Positions 8,851 through 17,100 of a stretch of 51,975 nt of DNA are shown piece by piece. Location: NCBI GenBank assembly GCA_028280405.1, contig JANQLW010000055.1, positions 1-51,975 on the forward strand, given 5' to 3'. The DNA comes from Bacteroidales bacterium (lineage in GTDB: Bacteria > Bacteroidota > Bacteroidia > Bacteroidales > GCA-2711565). The notes under the pieces are model-generated. The model saw only the letters and a list, made by a program, of their open reading frames with translations. It made no database searches and was not told where the DNA came from. The number at the start of each line of letters is the position of its first letter. Position 1 is the stretch's first letter. A program made the position numbers and the translations under genes.

Positions 8851-9852
8851 TTATTTCTTTTTCTTGTTTTCAATTCTTTTTATTATTTTTTCAAAATCCC
8901 CTTCTTCAATTGTTCTTTGTCTGGCCTCTTTAAACTTTTCGTATTCTTTTTCTGCATTCTTTTTGGCTAATTCATGTGAAATTGTTCCTGCATTATTTAA
9001 TATTTCCCGGTCGTTTAAACTCAAAAATCCATTTAATTTTTCAATCCAATCTTTCATATACATTGGGATTCTTCGAATAGCCTGGCCTTGTGCAAAAATT
9101 AAATATTGTTCAACTAAGTTATTCAAGGATGTTAATTCGTCTTCCTTTAGATAATTTTTGGCAATAGTAATATCTGATTTTCGAATTTTATCACCCCGCC
9201 AAGTTTTTAAGCCCATATTTTGTTTTGAACTATCTGCTCGTTCCGTAATAATTTCTGATGCCGTTTTTCCTGTAATTGCCCAGTGTAGTTTGTTTTGTAC
9301 TGTTTTAAAAAAATTGATACTCATATCCAAAGTTGGGTCGTAATCTACACTTGTGGCGTAAATATCTGTTATCTTTCTATAAAATCGTTTTTCTGATGTA
9401 CGAATATCTTGTATTCGCTTTTCGAGTTCTTCGAAATAATCGAAAGGTAAATCCGGATTTTTCAGGCGTTCATCATCCAATATAAAACCTTTTACAATAT
9501 ACTCACGAATATGTTGTGTTGCCCATTGCCTAAACTTTGTAGCCACGTGCGATTTAATGCGATAACCCACTGAAATAATAGCATCAAGATTGTAGAATTT
9601 TTGTTTTCGTTTAACCTCTCTCGTCCCTTCTTTTTGAACTTGTAAGAAATCCTTACAAGTTGCTTTTTCGTCTAATTCTCTCTCTTCAAAAATATTTTTA
9701 AGATGAATTGTTACGTTTTGAGAAGTAGTTTGAAAAAGCTCAGCCATTAGTTTTTGAGTTAGCCAAACTGTTTCATCCTGAAAACGAACATCTATTTTTG
9801 TCTCTCCGCTTTCTGTTTGATATATTATTATTTGTGAGTTATTTTCTTGCAT
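8851..9852 (-). CDS. RhuM family protein
   Basis: This 333-aa protein belongs to the virulence RhuM family. Its N-terminal region has the characteristic VWLTQKLMAELFQTTSQNVTIHL helix-turn-helix-like segment, followed by QKFYNLDAIISVGYRIKS and FRQWATQHIREYI. The C-terminal half resembles the regions that accompany this domain in mobile-element proteins. Despite the name (from Salmonella) its biochemical role is unknown, and members are often found near restriction systems and phage genes. Here it sits 22 bp after the acyl-CoA dehydrogenase stop and 64 bp before the acetoacetyl-CoA synthetase start, on the same strand, so it looks like an accessory gene inserted into a catabolic operon. Length is normal and the frame is intact. 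Confidence 0.88.
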   Translation of the reverse strand: MQENNSQIIIYQTESGETKIDVRFQDETVWLTQKLMAELFQTTSQNVTIHLKNIFEERELDEKATCKDFLQVQKEGTREVKRKQKFYNLDAIISVGYRIKSHVATKFRQWATQHIREYIVKGFILDDERLKNPDLPFDYFEELEKRIQDIRTSEKRFYRKITDIYATSVDYDPTLDMSINFFKTVQNKLHWAITGKTASEIITERADSSKQNMGLKTWRGDKIRKSDITIAKNYLKEDELTSLNNLVEQYLIFAQGQAIRRIPMYMKDWIEKLNGFLSLNDREILNNAGTISHELAKKNAEKEYEKFKEARQRTIEEGDFEKIIKRIENKKKK

Positions 9853-9874
9853 AATTACTCAATCATATAAACAA

Positions 9875-11020
9875 CTAACACCCAATATACCTCGATATTA
9901 CTATACGTTGAATCTCAGAAGTTCCCTCACCTATTTGCAATAATCTTTGGTCGCGATAAAAACGCTCAATAGCATAATCCTTCATCAAACCATATCCTCC
10001 GTGAATTTGTAATGCCTCATCAGCCACTTCTCTGGCGATTTCAGAGCAATATAGTTTTGACATAGCAGCTTCTTTAGCAAAGGCTTTATGATTATCCTTT
10101 AGCCAACAGGCTTTATAAAGTAGATTTCTGGCCAGTTCTATCTTCGTAGCCATATCAGCCAATTTAAAAGCATTAATTTGAAATTTATTAATGGGTTGGC
10201 CAAATTGCTTTCGTTCACGTGAATAATTCAATGCTAACTCAAAAGCACCTTGAGCCAAACCAAGTCCCATGGCAGCAATACTTAGCCTTCCATTATCCAA
10301 AGTACTTAGCATTATTTTTGAGCCTTCCCCGATTTTACCCAGTAAGTTTTCTTCAGGAACTTTACAATCATCAAAGTATAATTCAGCGGTGTCGGAAGCT
10401 CGCCACATCATTTTTCCATGCATTGCAACTTGCTTAAATCCGGGAGTGCCTTTATCAACAATGATGCATGTGAATTCTTTACGGCCATTTTCTTCATCAC
10501 TTACTGTCTGGACAGTAGAACCGATAGAAATATCAGATGATCCATTGGTAATAAAGATTTTGGATCCATTAATGATCCATTGTCCGTTTTCTAAGCGAGC
10601 TTTTGTTTTGGTTCCTCTGGAATCAGAGCCGGCGGTTGCTTCCGTTAAACCAAATCCCCAAAGAGAATCACCTGTACATAAAGGTGGTAAATATTTTTCC
10701 TTTTGTTCTTCTGTTCCAAATTGATAAATTGGTCCAAGCCCAAGAGAATTATGGGCAGCCAATGTTGCAGCCTGAGAACTGTCAACTCTGGCAAGTTCTT
10801 CAACTGCAATTATATAAGACAGGGTATCCATTCCCTGCCCACCATATTTTTCAGGAAGATACATCCCAAATAATCCAAGTTCTCCCATTTTTTTGGTAAG
10901 ATCTATTGAGAATTCGGCTTTTTCGTCCAACTCCTGAGCAATGGGTTTGATTTCTGATTCGGCAAAATCGCGAACGGCTTTGCGGATCATTGTTTGTTCT
11001 TCTGATAAACTAAAATTCAT
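9875..11020 (-). CDS. Acyl-CoA dehydrogenase (short/branched chain)
   Basis: This 381-aa flavoenzyme oxidises an acyl-CoA to the 2-enoyl-CoA, passing electrons to ETF. It shows the family signatures GLTEATAGSDSRG, the FAD-contact ERKQFGQPI and LQIHGGYGL, and a normal length. By context it should be isovaleryl-CoA dehydrogenase, the first step before methylcrotonyl-CoA carboxylase. However, the catalytic Glu sits at the C-terminal position (Glu365 in IGEGTSEIQ), as in short-chain and isobutyryl-type dehydrogenases. The helix position that supplies the base in known isovaleryl-CoA dehydrogenases (LDLERL) reads LDNGRL here. The substrate could therefore be butyryl-, isobutyryl- or 2-methylbutyryl-CoA. 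It is 130 bp downstream of the biotin carboxyltransferase gene. Confidence 0.93.
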   Translation of the reverse strand: MNFSLSEEQTMIRKAVRDFAESEIKPIAQELDEKAEFSIDLTKKMGELGLFGMYLPEKYGGQGMDTLSYIIAVEELARVDSSQAATLAAHNSLGLGPIYQFGTEEQKEKYLPPLCTGDSLWGFGLTEATAGSDSRGTKTKARLENGQWIINGSKIFITNGSSDISIGSTVQTVSDEENGRKEFTCIIVDKGTPGFKQVAMHGKMMWRASDTAELYFDDCKVPEENLLGKIGEGSKIMLSTLDNGRLSIAAMGLGLAQGAFELALNYSRERKQFGQPINKFQINAFKLADMATKIELARNLLYKACWLKDNHKAFAKEAAMSKLYCSEIAREVADEALQIHGGYGLMKDYAIERFYRDQRLLQIGEGTSEIQRIVISRYIGC

Positions 11021-11035
11021 AAATCATCAATTTAC

Positions 11036-11142
11036 TCCCGATACTTCGGGATAGGAATTTGCATAATGTATCCACAAAAACCATGATTGAAGACTTTATA
11101 AAAATCTTCTCTCTCTATTATTGTTTATCCGCTTCGCGGATA
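11036..11142 (-). terminator. Two hairpins between carboxyltransferase and dehydrogenase genes
   Basis: The 130-bp gap holds two short perfect hairpins: TATCCGC/GCGGATA with a 3-nt loop (11126-11142) and TCCCGA/TCGGGA with a 4-nt loop (11036-11051). Neither has a convincing T-tract, so they may attenuate, protect mRNA ends, or be dispersed-repeat remnants. Confidence 0.4.
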
Positions 11143-11150
11143 CTTTGGGA

Positions 11151-13334
11151 TTAAGTTTCAAATTCAAGCAGAGGCATTCCTGCTTCCACCATTGCATCCA
11201 TATTTACCAGAATGGATTTAATCACACCGTCTTTCTTAACGGCAATATTATTCTCCATCTTCATGGCTTCAATAACAACAACGACATCGCCTTTCTTCAC
11301 TTCGTCACCTTCCTGAACATTGATTTTAAAAATACGTCCGGGAAGTGGAGCCATTACATGAGTTTCTTCACTAGCCATAATTTCGTCATTTTCTCCTGCT
11401 TCATGTTCACCCGATAAGAGATCATGTCTTTCCATCATAAAATCAGCATCATTAATGCTCACTTTTGAGCCTTCTTCAGCTGCAGAAATTGTAGCAAAAT
11501 ATGAGCTATCACCCATTTTGAAATCTACTTCGCCTTTACCCACATACAATAATGATAAGCTAATTTCCTCACCATCAATTACAAACTGATATTCGTCATC
11601 TTTCCCTTTATTGATATCAACATCAAACTCTTTTTCATCATAATTAATTTTTACAGACATCAGGTTTCTCCAATATCCAATTGCTTTCCAGATATTGTGT
11701 TCTGGAATCAGATAAGGTTCTTTGGATTCTAATTCCGCATTAAGCGTATACAATAAATATCCAGCCATGGCGATCGGATATTCCACAGTGTCTTTGCTGT
11801 AATTATTTCTGTTAGGTGCTTGTTTTTCTTTCACGGCAGTGGTTGTTTTATTGGTTGTTGCTGTACTTTCCTGAGCACGTATTGTTTCAAGGTCTTCTTC
11901 AAAGCGTTGTTTTGCCAGGCCTGATTTATAATCACGATATTGTGTTTCATGCATGGCAAATTCAAAAAGTTCTTCATCATCTTCACCGGTATCCCATCCT
12001 AACTCTTCCATTTCTTTACGATATTTATCCAGTTCATCAGGATATGCATCCTGAGGAATTCCTTTATAAAATTCCAGTCCTTTGTTATCAGCCAGATCAA
12101 CAATTTCAGAAGCTAATGGCCCCGGCAAGTTCCCTGCTTTTCCTAAGATCATATTCCAAGTATTATCATCCATCATCGAATAGCGTTCTTCACCCTTCGA
12201 CATTTGAACGATATTTAAAAGAGCTACATTTTTTACATACTGGCTGAAAGGAGTTACTAATGGCGGATAACCTAATTTAGGCCATACATAAGCAACCTCA
12301 TCAAATAATTTAACTAATAATTCATCTTCACTTATTTCATCTTTCCCCACTGCTTTAAGAGAGAAGTTGATACCATCATGTACACCTTTCAAATCGGCCA
12401 TTAAACTACCCATCATTCCTCCGGGTAATCCCGACTCAACCATTAAGGAAGAGAGGAATCTGTTTTTAGGATTGATGAAGTAACCCAAAAAGTCATCTAT
12501 AAAACTTTGCGTTAAAGCTCTGGCTTCCATATAGGCTTTCATATTAATATCTTTAACCAGGAATCCGGCATCTTTTAGCATGGATTGAACGGTAATGATA
12601 TCGGGATGGACCATTCCCCAACTGAGAGGTTCCATCGCAGCATCCACATAGTCGGCTCCTGCCTTAGCAACTTCAAGCATAGAAGCTACCGAGAAACCAG
12701 GTCCTGAATGTCCATGATATTGAACAATAATATGCGGCCATTTATCTTTTATTCCTTTTACAATTTTACCTAAAGTATCGGGGCGGCCGATACCTGCCAT
12801 ATCCTTTAAGCAAATTTCCTGTGCTCCATAATTTACCAGGTGCTCTGCCAATTGAAGATAGTATTCTACAGTGTGGATTTTCGAATAAGTAATACATAAA
12901 CAAGCTTGCGATATCATCCCTGCTTCTTTAGCATATTTAATGGAAAGTTCTAGGTTACGATGATCATTCAATCCACAGAAAGATCTGGAAATATCTGTTC
13001 CCTGAGCCTTTTTCACTTTATACATTAACTGGCGGACATCTTTTGGAACAGGAAACATTCTGATACCATTCAATGCACGTTCAAGCATATGAGTTTTAAT
13101 TCCAACATCATTAAAGGGTTGGGTCCATTCCCGAACAGATTTATTCGGATTTTCTCCATATAATAAATTCACCTGTTCAAATGCACCACCATTTGTTTCA
13201 ACACGGTCGAAACAACCCATATCAATAATAACCGGGGCAATTTGTTTAAGTTGATCCACACGTGGTACGTATTTACCTGACGATTGCCACATATCACGGT
13301 AAACCAAACTAAATTTAATTTCTCTTTTAGCCAT
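11151..13334 (-). CDS. Biotin-dependent carboxyltransferase: oxaloacetate/pyruvate CT domain + BT-like + biotinyl domain
   Basis: This 727-aa protein joins three modules. Residues 1 to about 470 are a pyruvate/oxaloacetate carboxyltransferase barrel of the PycB/OadA/transcarboxylase-5S type. Metal and catalytic residues are present: RD at 13-14, Lys177 in LKDMAG, His207 and His209 in YHGHSGPG, and GLPGGMMGSL. After a T/K-rich linker (about 480-510), residues about 512-655 contain IWKAIGYWRN (548-557) followed by a beta-rich stretch. This resembles the BT domain that docks acyl-CoA carboxylase alpha subunits to beta subunits, and PycB/OadA proteins (about 570-620 aa) lack it. Residues about 657-727 are a biotinyl domain with Lys692 in EAMKMEN. 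The gene follows the hydratase by 22 bp in the carboxylase-beta operon. No biotin carboxylase is in the window. An alternative role is a stand-alone oxaloacetate decarboxylase or pyruvate carboxylase subunit. Confidence 0.88.
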   Translation of the reverse strand: MAKREIKFSLVYRDMWQSSGKYVPRVDQLKQIAPVIIDMGCFDRVETNGGAFEQVNLLYGENPNKSVREWTQPFNDVGIKTHMLERALNGIRMFPVPKDVRQLMYKVKKAQGTDISRSFCGLNDHRNLELSIKYAKEAGMISQACLCITYSKIHTVEYYLQLAEHLVNYGAQEICLKDMAGIGRPDTLGKIVKGIKDKWPHIIVQYHGHSGPGFSVASMLEVAKAGADYVDAAMEPLSWGMVHPDIITVQSMLKDAGFLVKDINMKAYMEARALTQSFIDDFLGYFINPKNRFLSSLMVESGLPGGMMGSLMADLKGVHDGINFSLKAVGKDEISEDELLVKLFDEVAYVWPKLGYPPLVTPFSQYVKNVALLNIVQMSKGEERYSMMDDNTWNMILGKAGNLPGPLASEIVDLADNKGLEFYKGIPQDAYPDELDKYRKEMEELGWDTGEDDEELFEFAMHETQYRDYKSGLAKQRFEEDLETIRAQESTATTNKTTTAVKEKQAPNRNNYSKDTVEYPIAMAGYLLYTLNAELESKEPYLIPEHNIWKAIGYWRNLMSVKINYDEKEFDVDINKGKDDEYQFVIDGEEISLSLLYVGKGEVDFKMGDSSYFATISAAEEGSKVSINDADFMMERHDLLSGEHEAGENDEIMASEETHVMAPLPGRIFKINVQEGDEVKKGDVVVVIEAMKMENNIAVKKDGVIKSILVNMDAMVEAGMPLLEFET

Positions 13335-13356
13335 TATATAAAAATCATTTTACGTT

Positions 13357-14148
13357 CTATTCTTTTACCCAATTGGGCTTACGCTTATCGAGGAATGCAG
13401 CCATTCCTTCCTGTCCTTCTTTAGAGGCTCTTAGTTCAGCAATAATTTTTGCTGTATACTCAAGGGAGTCTTCAAAATCATAGGTATTTGAAATATTTGC
13501 AATCAGTTCCTTACAAATTGCCATTGCTTCCGGACCGCTTGTCATTAAATGCTTGATAATAGTATTTACATAGCTTTCCAATTGTTCAGGATCCATTGAT
13601 TTGTTCACCAATCTGTATCGTTCGGCATCCTGTCCTAGAAATCTTTTACCGGTAAGCATTAAATTTCGGGCTACATATTCCCCTATTCTTTTGATCACAT
13701 AAGGAGAAATGGTAGCCGGGGCTATACCCAGCTTTACTTCGGAGAAGGCAAATTTTGTTTCATTGGTACAGTATACAAAATCACAGGCTGCAAGTAACCC
13801 ATTAGCTCCGCCAATTGCAGCACCATGAACAACAGCAATGGTTGGTTTTTTACAGTTGTAAATTGTTTTAAAAGCTTTTGCCAGATTTAAGCTGTCCTGA
13901 TAGTTTTCTTCAAAGTCAAATTTTGCAATGCCTTTCATATAGTTTAAATCGGCACCCGCACAAAAGGATTTTCCTTTTCCTCTTAAAACAGCTACCCGCA
14001 CATCAGGCATTACATCAATTTCTGAAAACACATTAATGATTTCACTGATCATTTCAGCATTAATGGCATTATGCTTATCCGGCCGATTTAACCATACCGT
14101 ACCAACATTATTCTCTAAATCAAATTCTATATTTTGATAAGTCTTCAT
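13357..14148 (-). CDS. liuC: Enoyl-CoA hydratase, probable 3-methylglutaconyl-CoA hydratase
   Basis: This 263-aa crotonase-fold enzyme would hydrate 3-methylglutaconyl-CoA to HMG-CoA in leucine breakdown. The oxyanion-hole and substrate region reads GKGKSFCAGADLNYM, followed by HGAAIGGANGL and FSEVKLGIAPATISPYV. The last, with the C-terminal GQEGMAAFLDKRKPNW, is characteristic of the LiuC/AUH subgroup rather than of general fatty-acid hydratases. It begins 12 bp after the carboxylase beta subunit stop and ends 22 bp before the biotin carboxyltransferase, a tight operon. General fold assignment is certain and the specific substrate is inferred from subgroup and neighbours. Confidence 0.9.
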   Translation of the reverse strand: MKTYQNIEFDLENNVGTVWLNRPDKHNAINAEMISEIINVFSEIDVMPDVRVAVLRGKGKSFCAGADLNYMKGIAKFDFEENYQDSLNLAKAFKTIYNCKKPTIAVVHGAAIGGANGLLAACDFVYCTNETKFAFSEVKLGIAPATISPYVIKRIGEYVARNLMLTGKRFLGQDAERYRLVNKSMDPEQLESYVNTIIKHLMTSGPEAMAICKELIANISNTYDFEDSLEYTAKIIAELRASKEGQEGMAAFLDKRKPNWVKE

Positions 14149-14160
14149 TTATTTTTGCAA

Positions 14161-15768
14161 TTACATTCTGAAAACACCAAATTTCTGATCTTTAAACTTC
14201 CTATTTAATGAAGCAGAAATACCCATAGCCAACACCTGACGAGTATTTACAGGATCCAGGATACCGTCATCCCATAAGCGGGCAGTACTATAATAGGCCG
14301 ATCCTTCGTAATCATATTTCTTAATAATATTTTCACGAAGCTGATCAATTTCTTCCTGTGGCATTTCTTTTCCTTGTTCACGATATTGATCCTTTTTAAC
14401 TTGGATCAGAACATTGGCAGCCTGCATACCTCCCATTACAGAGATTTTTGCATTAGGCCACATGAATAAGAGGTTCGGATTATATGCTCTGCCTGCCATA
14501 CCATAATTACCAGCTCCGAATGAACCTCCAAATATGATCGTGAACTTAGGAACATTGGCATTGGATACGGCATGTACTAATTTAGCTCCGTCTTTAGCTA
14601 TTCCCTTTCTTTCAAAATCTTTTCCTACGATGAAACCTGTAATATTTTGTAAGAAGACCAATGGTATTTTTCTGGATGTACATAGTTCAATAAAGTGAGC
14701 TCCTTTCAGAGCAGCTTCCGAGAATAACACTCCATTATTGGCGATAATGCCTACCGGAAACCCCATAATACGTGCAAATCCGGTAACCAATGTTTTTCCG
14801 TACCTTTCCTTAAACTCATGGAATTTACTTCCATCAACGATACGCATGATTACTTCCCGAGGATCAACCATTTTACGTAGATCGATAGGTGCAATCCCAT
14901 ATAACTCTTCAGGATCATAGGCAGGTTCTTCAATCGGAGCCAGATCGAGTATTTGTTTCTCTTTTTTATCCAGGTTTTCAAAAATGTTTCTACAAATTTG
15001 GATGGCATGAACATCATTTTCGGCATAATGGTCTGCAACCCCTGAAATTGAAGTATGCACATCTGCACCTCCCAGCTCTTCAGGAGTTACGATTTCTCCG
15101 GTTGCTGCCTTAACTAATGGTGGGCCGCCAAGGAAAATAGTTCCCTGGTTTTTAACGATGATGGTTTCATCACTCATTGCAGGTAAATAAGCACCACCTG
15201 CCGTACATGACCCCATGACTATTGAAACCTGTGGTAATCCCTGAGCCGACATCTTGGCCTGATTATAAAACAAACGGCCAAAGTGGTATCTATCAGGAAA
15301 TACATCAGCTTGCTCAGGAAGGAATACACCGCCAGAGTCAACCATATATACACAAGGAAGGTGGTTTTCCATTGCTATTTCCTGTGCCCTTAAATGTTTT
15401 TTTATGGTTTCCCTGATATAGGTACCTCCTTTAACGGTCGCATCATTGGCAATGATAACGGTTTCTCTTCCCTGAATGAGTCCAATACCGGTAGCAATAC
15501 CTGCTGAAGGATGTCTATCGTCTCTCCTTCCATAGGCAGCTAATGAACTTAACTCCAGAAACGGAGTATTGGGATCAATGAGCTTATCAATTCGTTCCCG
15601 GGCTAATAGTTTTCCTCTCGATTTATGTTTTTCAATCGCGGATTCTGAACCACCTCGTGTAACTTTCTTATGAACTTTTTTGTAGTCTTCCAGAAGCTTT
15701 AAAAAAGCTTCTCTATTCGATTTAAACTCGGCTGAGCCTGTATCGATTTTGCTTTCTAATTTAAACAC
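14161..15768 (-). CDS. liuB: Methylcrotonyl-CoA carboxylase beta-type carboxyltransferase
   Basis: This 535-aa subunit transfers a carboxyl group between carboxybiotin and an acyl-CoA. Segments such as [54 protein letters not shown] and the C-terminal [15 protein letters not shown] match 3-methylcrotonyl-CoA carboxylase beta subunits more closely than propionyl-CoA or acetyl-CoA enzymes. The start is a GTG ([15 protein letters not shown]); no in-frame ATG gives a fuller N-terminus. It is the first gene of the reverse-strand operon, upstream of the hydratase. The alpha subunit gene (biotin carboxylase plus carrier) that normally accompanies it is missing, and the only biotinyl protein nearby is the carboxyltransferase two genes downstream. 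Confidence 0.93.
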   Translation of the reverse strand: MFKLESKIDTGSAEFKSNREAFLKLLEDYKKVHKKVTRGGSESAIEKHKSRGKLLARERIDKLIDPNTPFLELSSLAAYGRRDDRHPSAGIATGIGLIQGRETVIIANDATVKGGTYIRETIKKHLRAQEIAMENHLPCVYMVDSGGVFLPEQADVFPDRYHFGRLFYNQAKMSAQGLPQVSIVMGSCTAGGAYLPAMSDETIIVKNQGTIFLGGPPLVKAATGEIVTPEELGGADVHTSISGVADHYAENDVHAIQICRNIFENLDKKEKQILDLAPIEEPAYDPEELYGIAPIDLRKMVDPREVIMRIVDGSKFHEFKERYGKTLVTGFARIMGFPVGIIANNGVLFSEAALKGAHFIELCTSRKIPLVFLQNITGFIVGKDFERKGIAKDGAKLVHAVSNANVPKFTIIFGGSFGAGNYGMAGRAYNPNLLFMWPNAKISVMGGMQAANVLIQVKKDQYREQGKEMPQEEIDQLRENIIKKYDYEGSAYYSTARLWDDGILDPVNTRQVLAMGISASLNRKFKDQKFGVFRM

Positions 15769-16039
15769 TATGTAAGTAATTTGGTGAACAATTTTTCCTA
15801 CTAAAGATACAAAAAAACAATTTTTTTTGTACTTTTATTCTAGTTGTTACCCGATTAACAACTCGTTAATGCAATTATAATTAAAAAAAACAGTTTATAA
15901 AAATTTTCTAATTGCTAATTGGTTAACAATAGCAGAGTTTTGAAAACAAAGGATTTTGATCTAATTTTATTATTGCATTTCATACGTTATTATAACTTAG
16001 TCAACCTAATAAATTATATCTATTCTAAATTATCAAATT
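15769..16039. promoter_or_regulatory. Divergent promoter region with overlapping inverted repeats
   Basis: This 271-bp AT-rich gap separates two divergent leucine-type operons. It holds GTTGTTA/TAACAAC (arms 15843-15849 and 15856-15862, 6-nt spacer), overlapped by ATTAAC/GTTAAT (15854-15859 and 15865-15870, 5-nt spacer). This tripled half-site arrangement could be an operator for a dimeric repressor. A further TTAACAA occurs at 15923-15929. TATCTTTA on the reverse strand (15802-15809) is a near match to a -7 box for the carboxylase operon. No regulator gene is adjacent. Confidence 0.4.
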
Positions 16040-17086
16040 ATGAATTATCCAAAAAAAGTCACCATTGGAGATATAACCGTCAGAGACGGATTTCAGCATG
16101 AAGAGCAATTCATTCCAACGGAAGCAAAATTGTGGGTATTAGAGCAGTTGATATTAGCAGGATTTAAACATATAGAGTCCACAAATTTTGGAAATCCAAA
16201 GGGAATGCCTCAATTTGCAGATGCTGACGAATTAATGAAAAAACTTCATGCCAGTAAAAAAGTGAAACACTTATTACCCGAAGTTAGCGTAACAGCAGTT
16301 ACGATCCGTGAAAGATCAATAGAAAGGGCTATTCAGGCAAAATTAGATGGTTATGGGCCGGATAGGATTCTGGTTATGATTTCTACCAGTGAATCTCATC
16401 AGATGAAAAATTCAGGGCTCACTATTGAGCAATACTTTAAAATGTGTGAGGAATACATTCCTAAATGTCATGATGCCGGTATAAAAGTAAATGGTACAGT
16501 AAGCACCATTTGGGGGTGTCCTATTGAAGGCCCAACCGAAATGTCAAAAGCTATTGACTTTACAAAAAGATGGCTGGACATAGGAGCCAATGATGTAGAA
16601 CATGCCGATCATGATGGTTCTGCATCACCTGATAGGGTATATAAATACTATTCTATGTTATTAGATGTCATTCCTAATCCTGAAAAACATATTGTACACT
16701 TCCATCAAACAAGAGGATGGGGATTAGCAAATGTTTTGGCAGCATTACAAGCAGGAATGACAAATTATGAGTCGACCATGGGTGGAATTGGAGGACAACC
16801 AGCGAATTTTGTTAGTGGAGTTCCGGTTCCCGGAACCGGTGCCTATTATTATGATGATCCAAACTGTGTTGGTTTAGTATCAACTGAAGATATGGTTGTA
16901 ATGATGGATGAAATGGGGATCGATACCGGTTTGGATGTAGATAAAGTTCTGGAAATAGGAAGAATGGTAGAACGTATTTGCGGAAGGCCACTTCGTTCAG
17001 AAGCTATAAAAAATGGCAGAATACCAAAAGAATTATCAGGTAAAGGCATGCCTGAGTTAAAAGAAAAACAGTTTTCAAAATCTTAA
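16040..17086 (+). CDS. HMG-CoA lyase-family aldolase lacking the usual catalytic Cys
   Basis: This 348-aa DRE-TIM metallolyase-family protein is related to HMG-CoA lyases. The metal and substrate residues are present: RD at 15-16 in ITVRDGFQHEE, and the HxH pair His220/His222 in IVHFHQTRG. The signature loop reads MGGIGGQPANF (247-257), with Gln253 where HMG-CoA lyases have the catalytic cysteine (GGxGGC). A C-terminal STEDMVVMMDEMGIDTGLDVDK block still matches HMG-CoA lyase. It is about 60 residues longer than the true lyase encoded 14 bp downstream. It may cleave or condense a different acyl-CoA, or be a regulatory or inactive partner. ATG at 16040 follows a typical AT-rich leader without a strong Shine-Dalgarno sequence. 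Confidence 0.85.
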   Translation: MNYPKKVTIGDITVRDGFQHEEQFIPTEAKLWVLEQLILAGFKHIESTNFGNPKGMPQFADADELMKKLHASKKVKHLLPEVSVTAVTIRERSIERAIQAKLDGYGPDRILVMISTSESHQMKNSGLTIEQYFKMCEEYIPKCHDAGIKVNGTVSTIWGCPIEGPTEMSKAIDFTKRWLDIGANDVEHADHDGSASPDRVYKYYSMLLDVIPNPEKHIVHFHQTRGWGLANVLAALQAGMTNYESTMGGIGGQPANFVSGVPVPGTGAYYYDDPNCVGLVSTEDMVVMMDEMGIDTGLDVDKVLEIGRMVERICGRPLRSEAIKNGRIPKELSGKGMPELKEKQFSKS

Positions 17087-17100
17087 TTTAAAGAATATCT

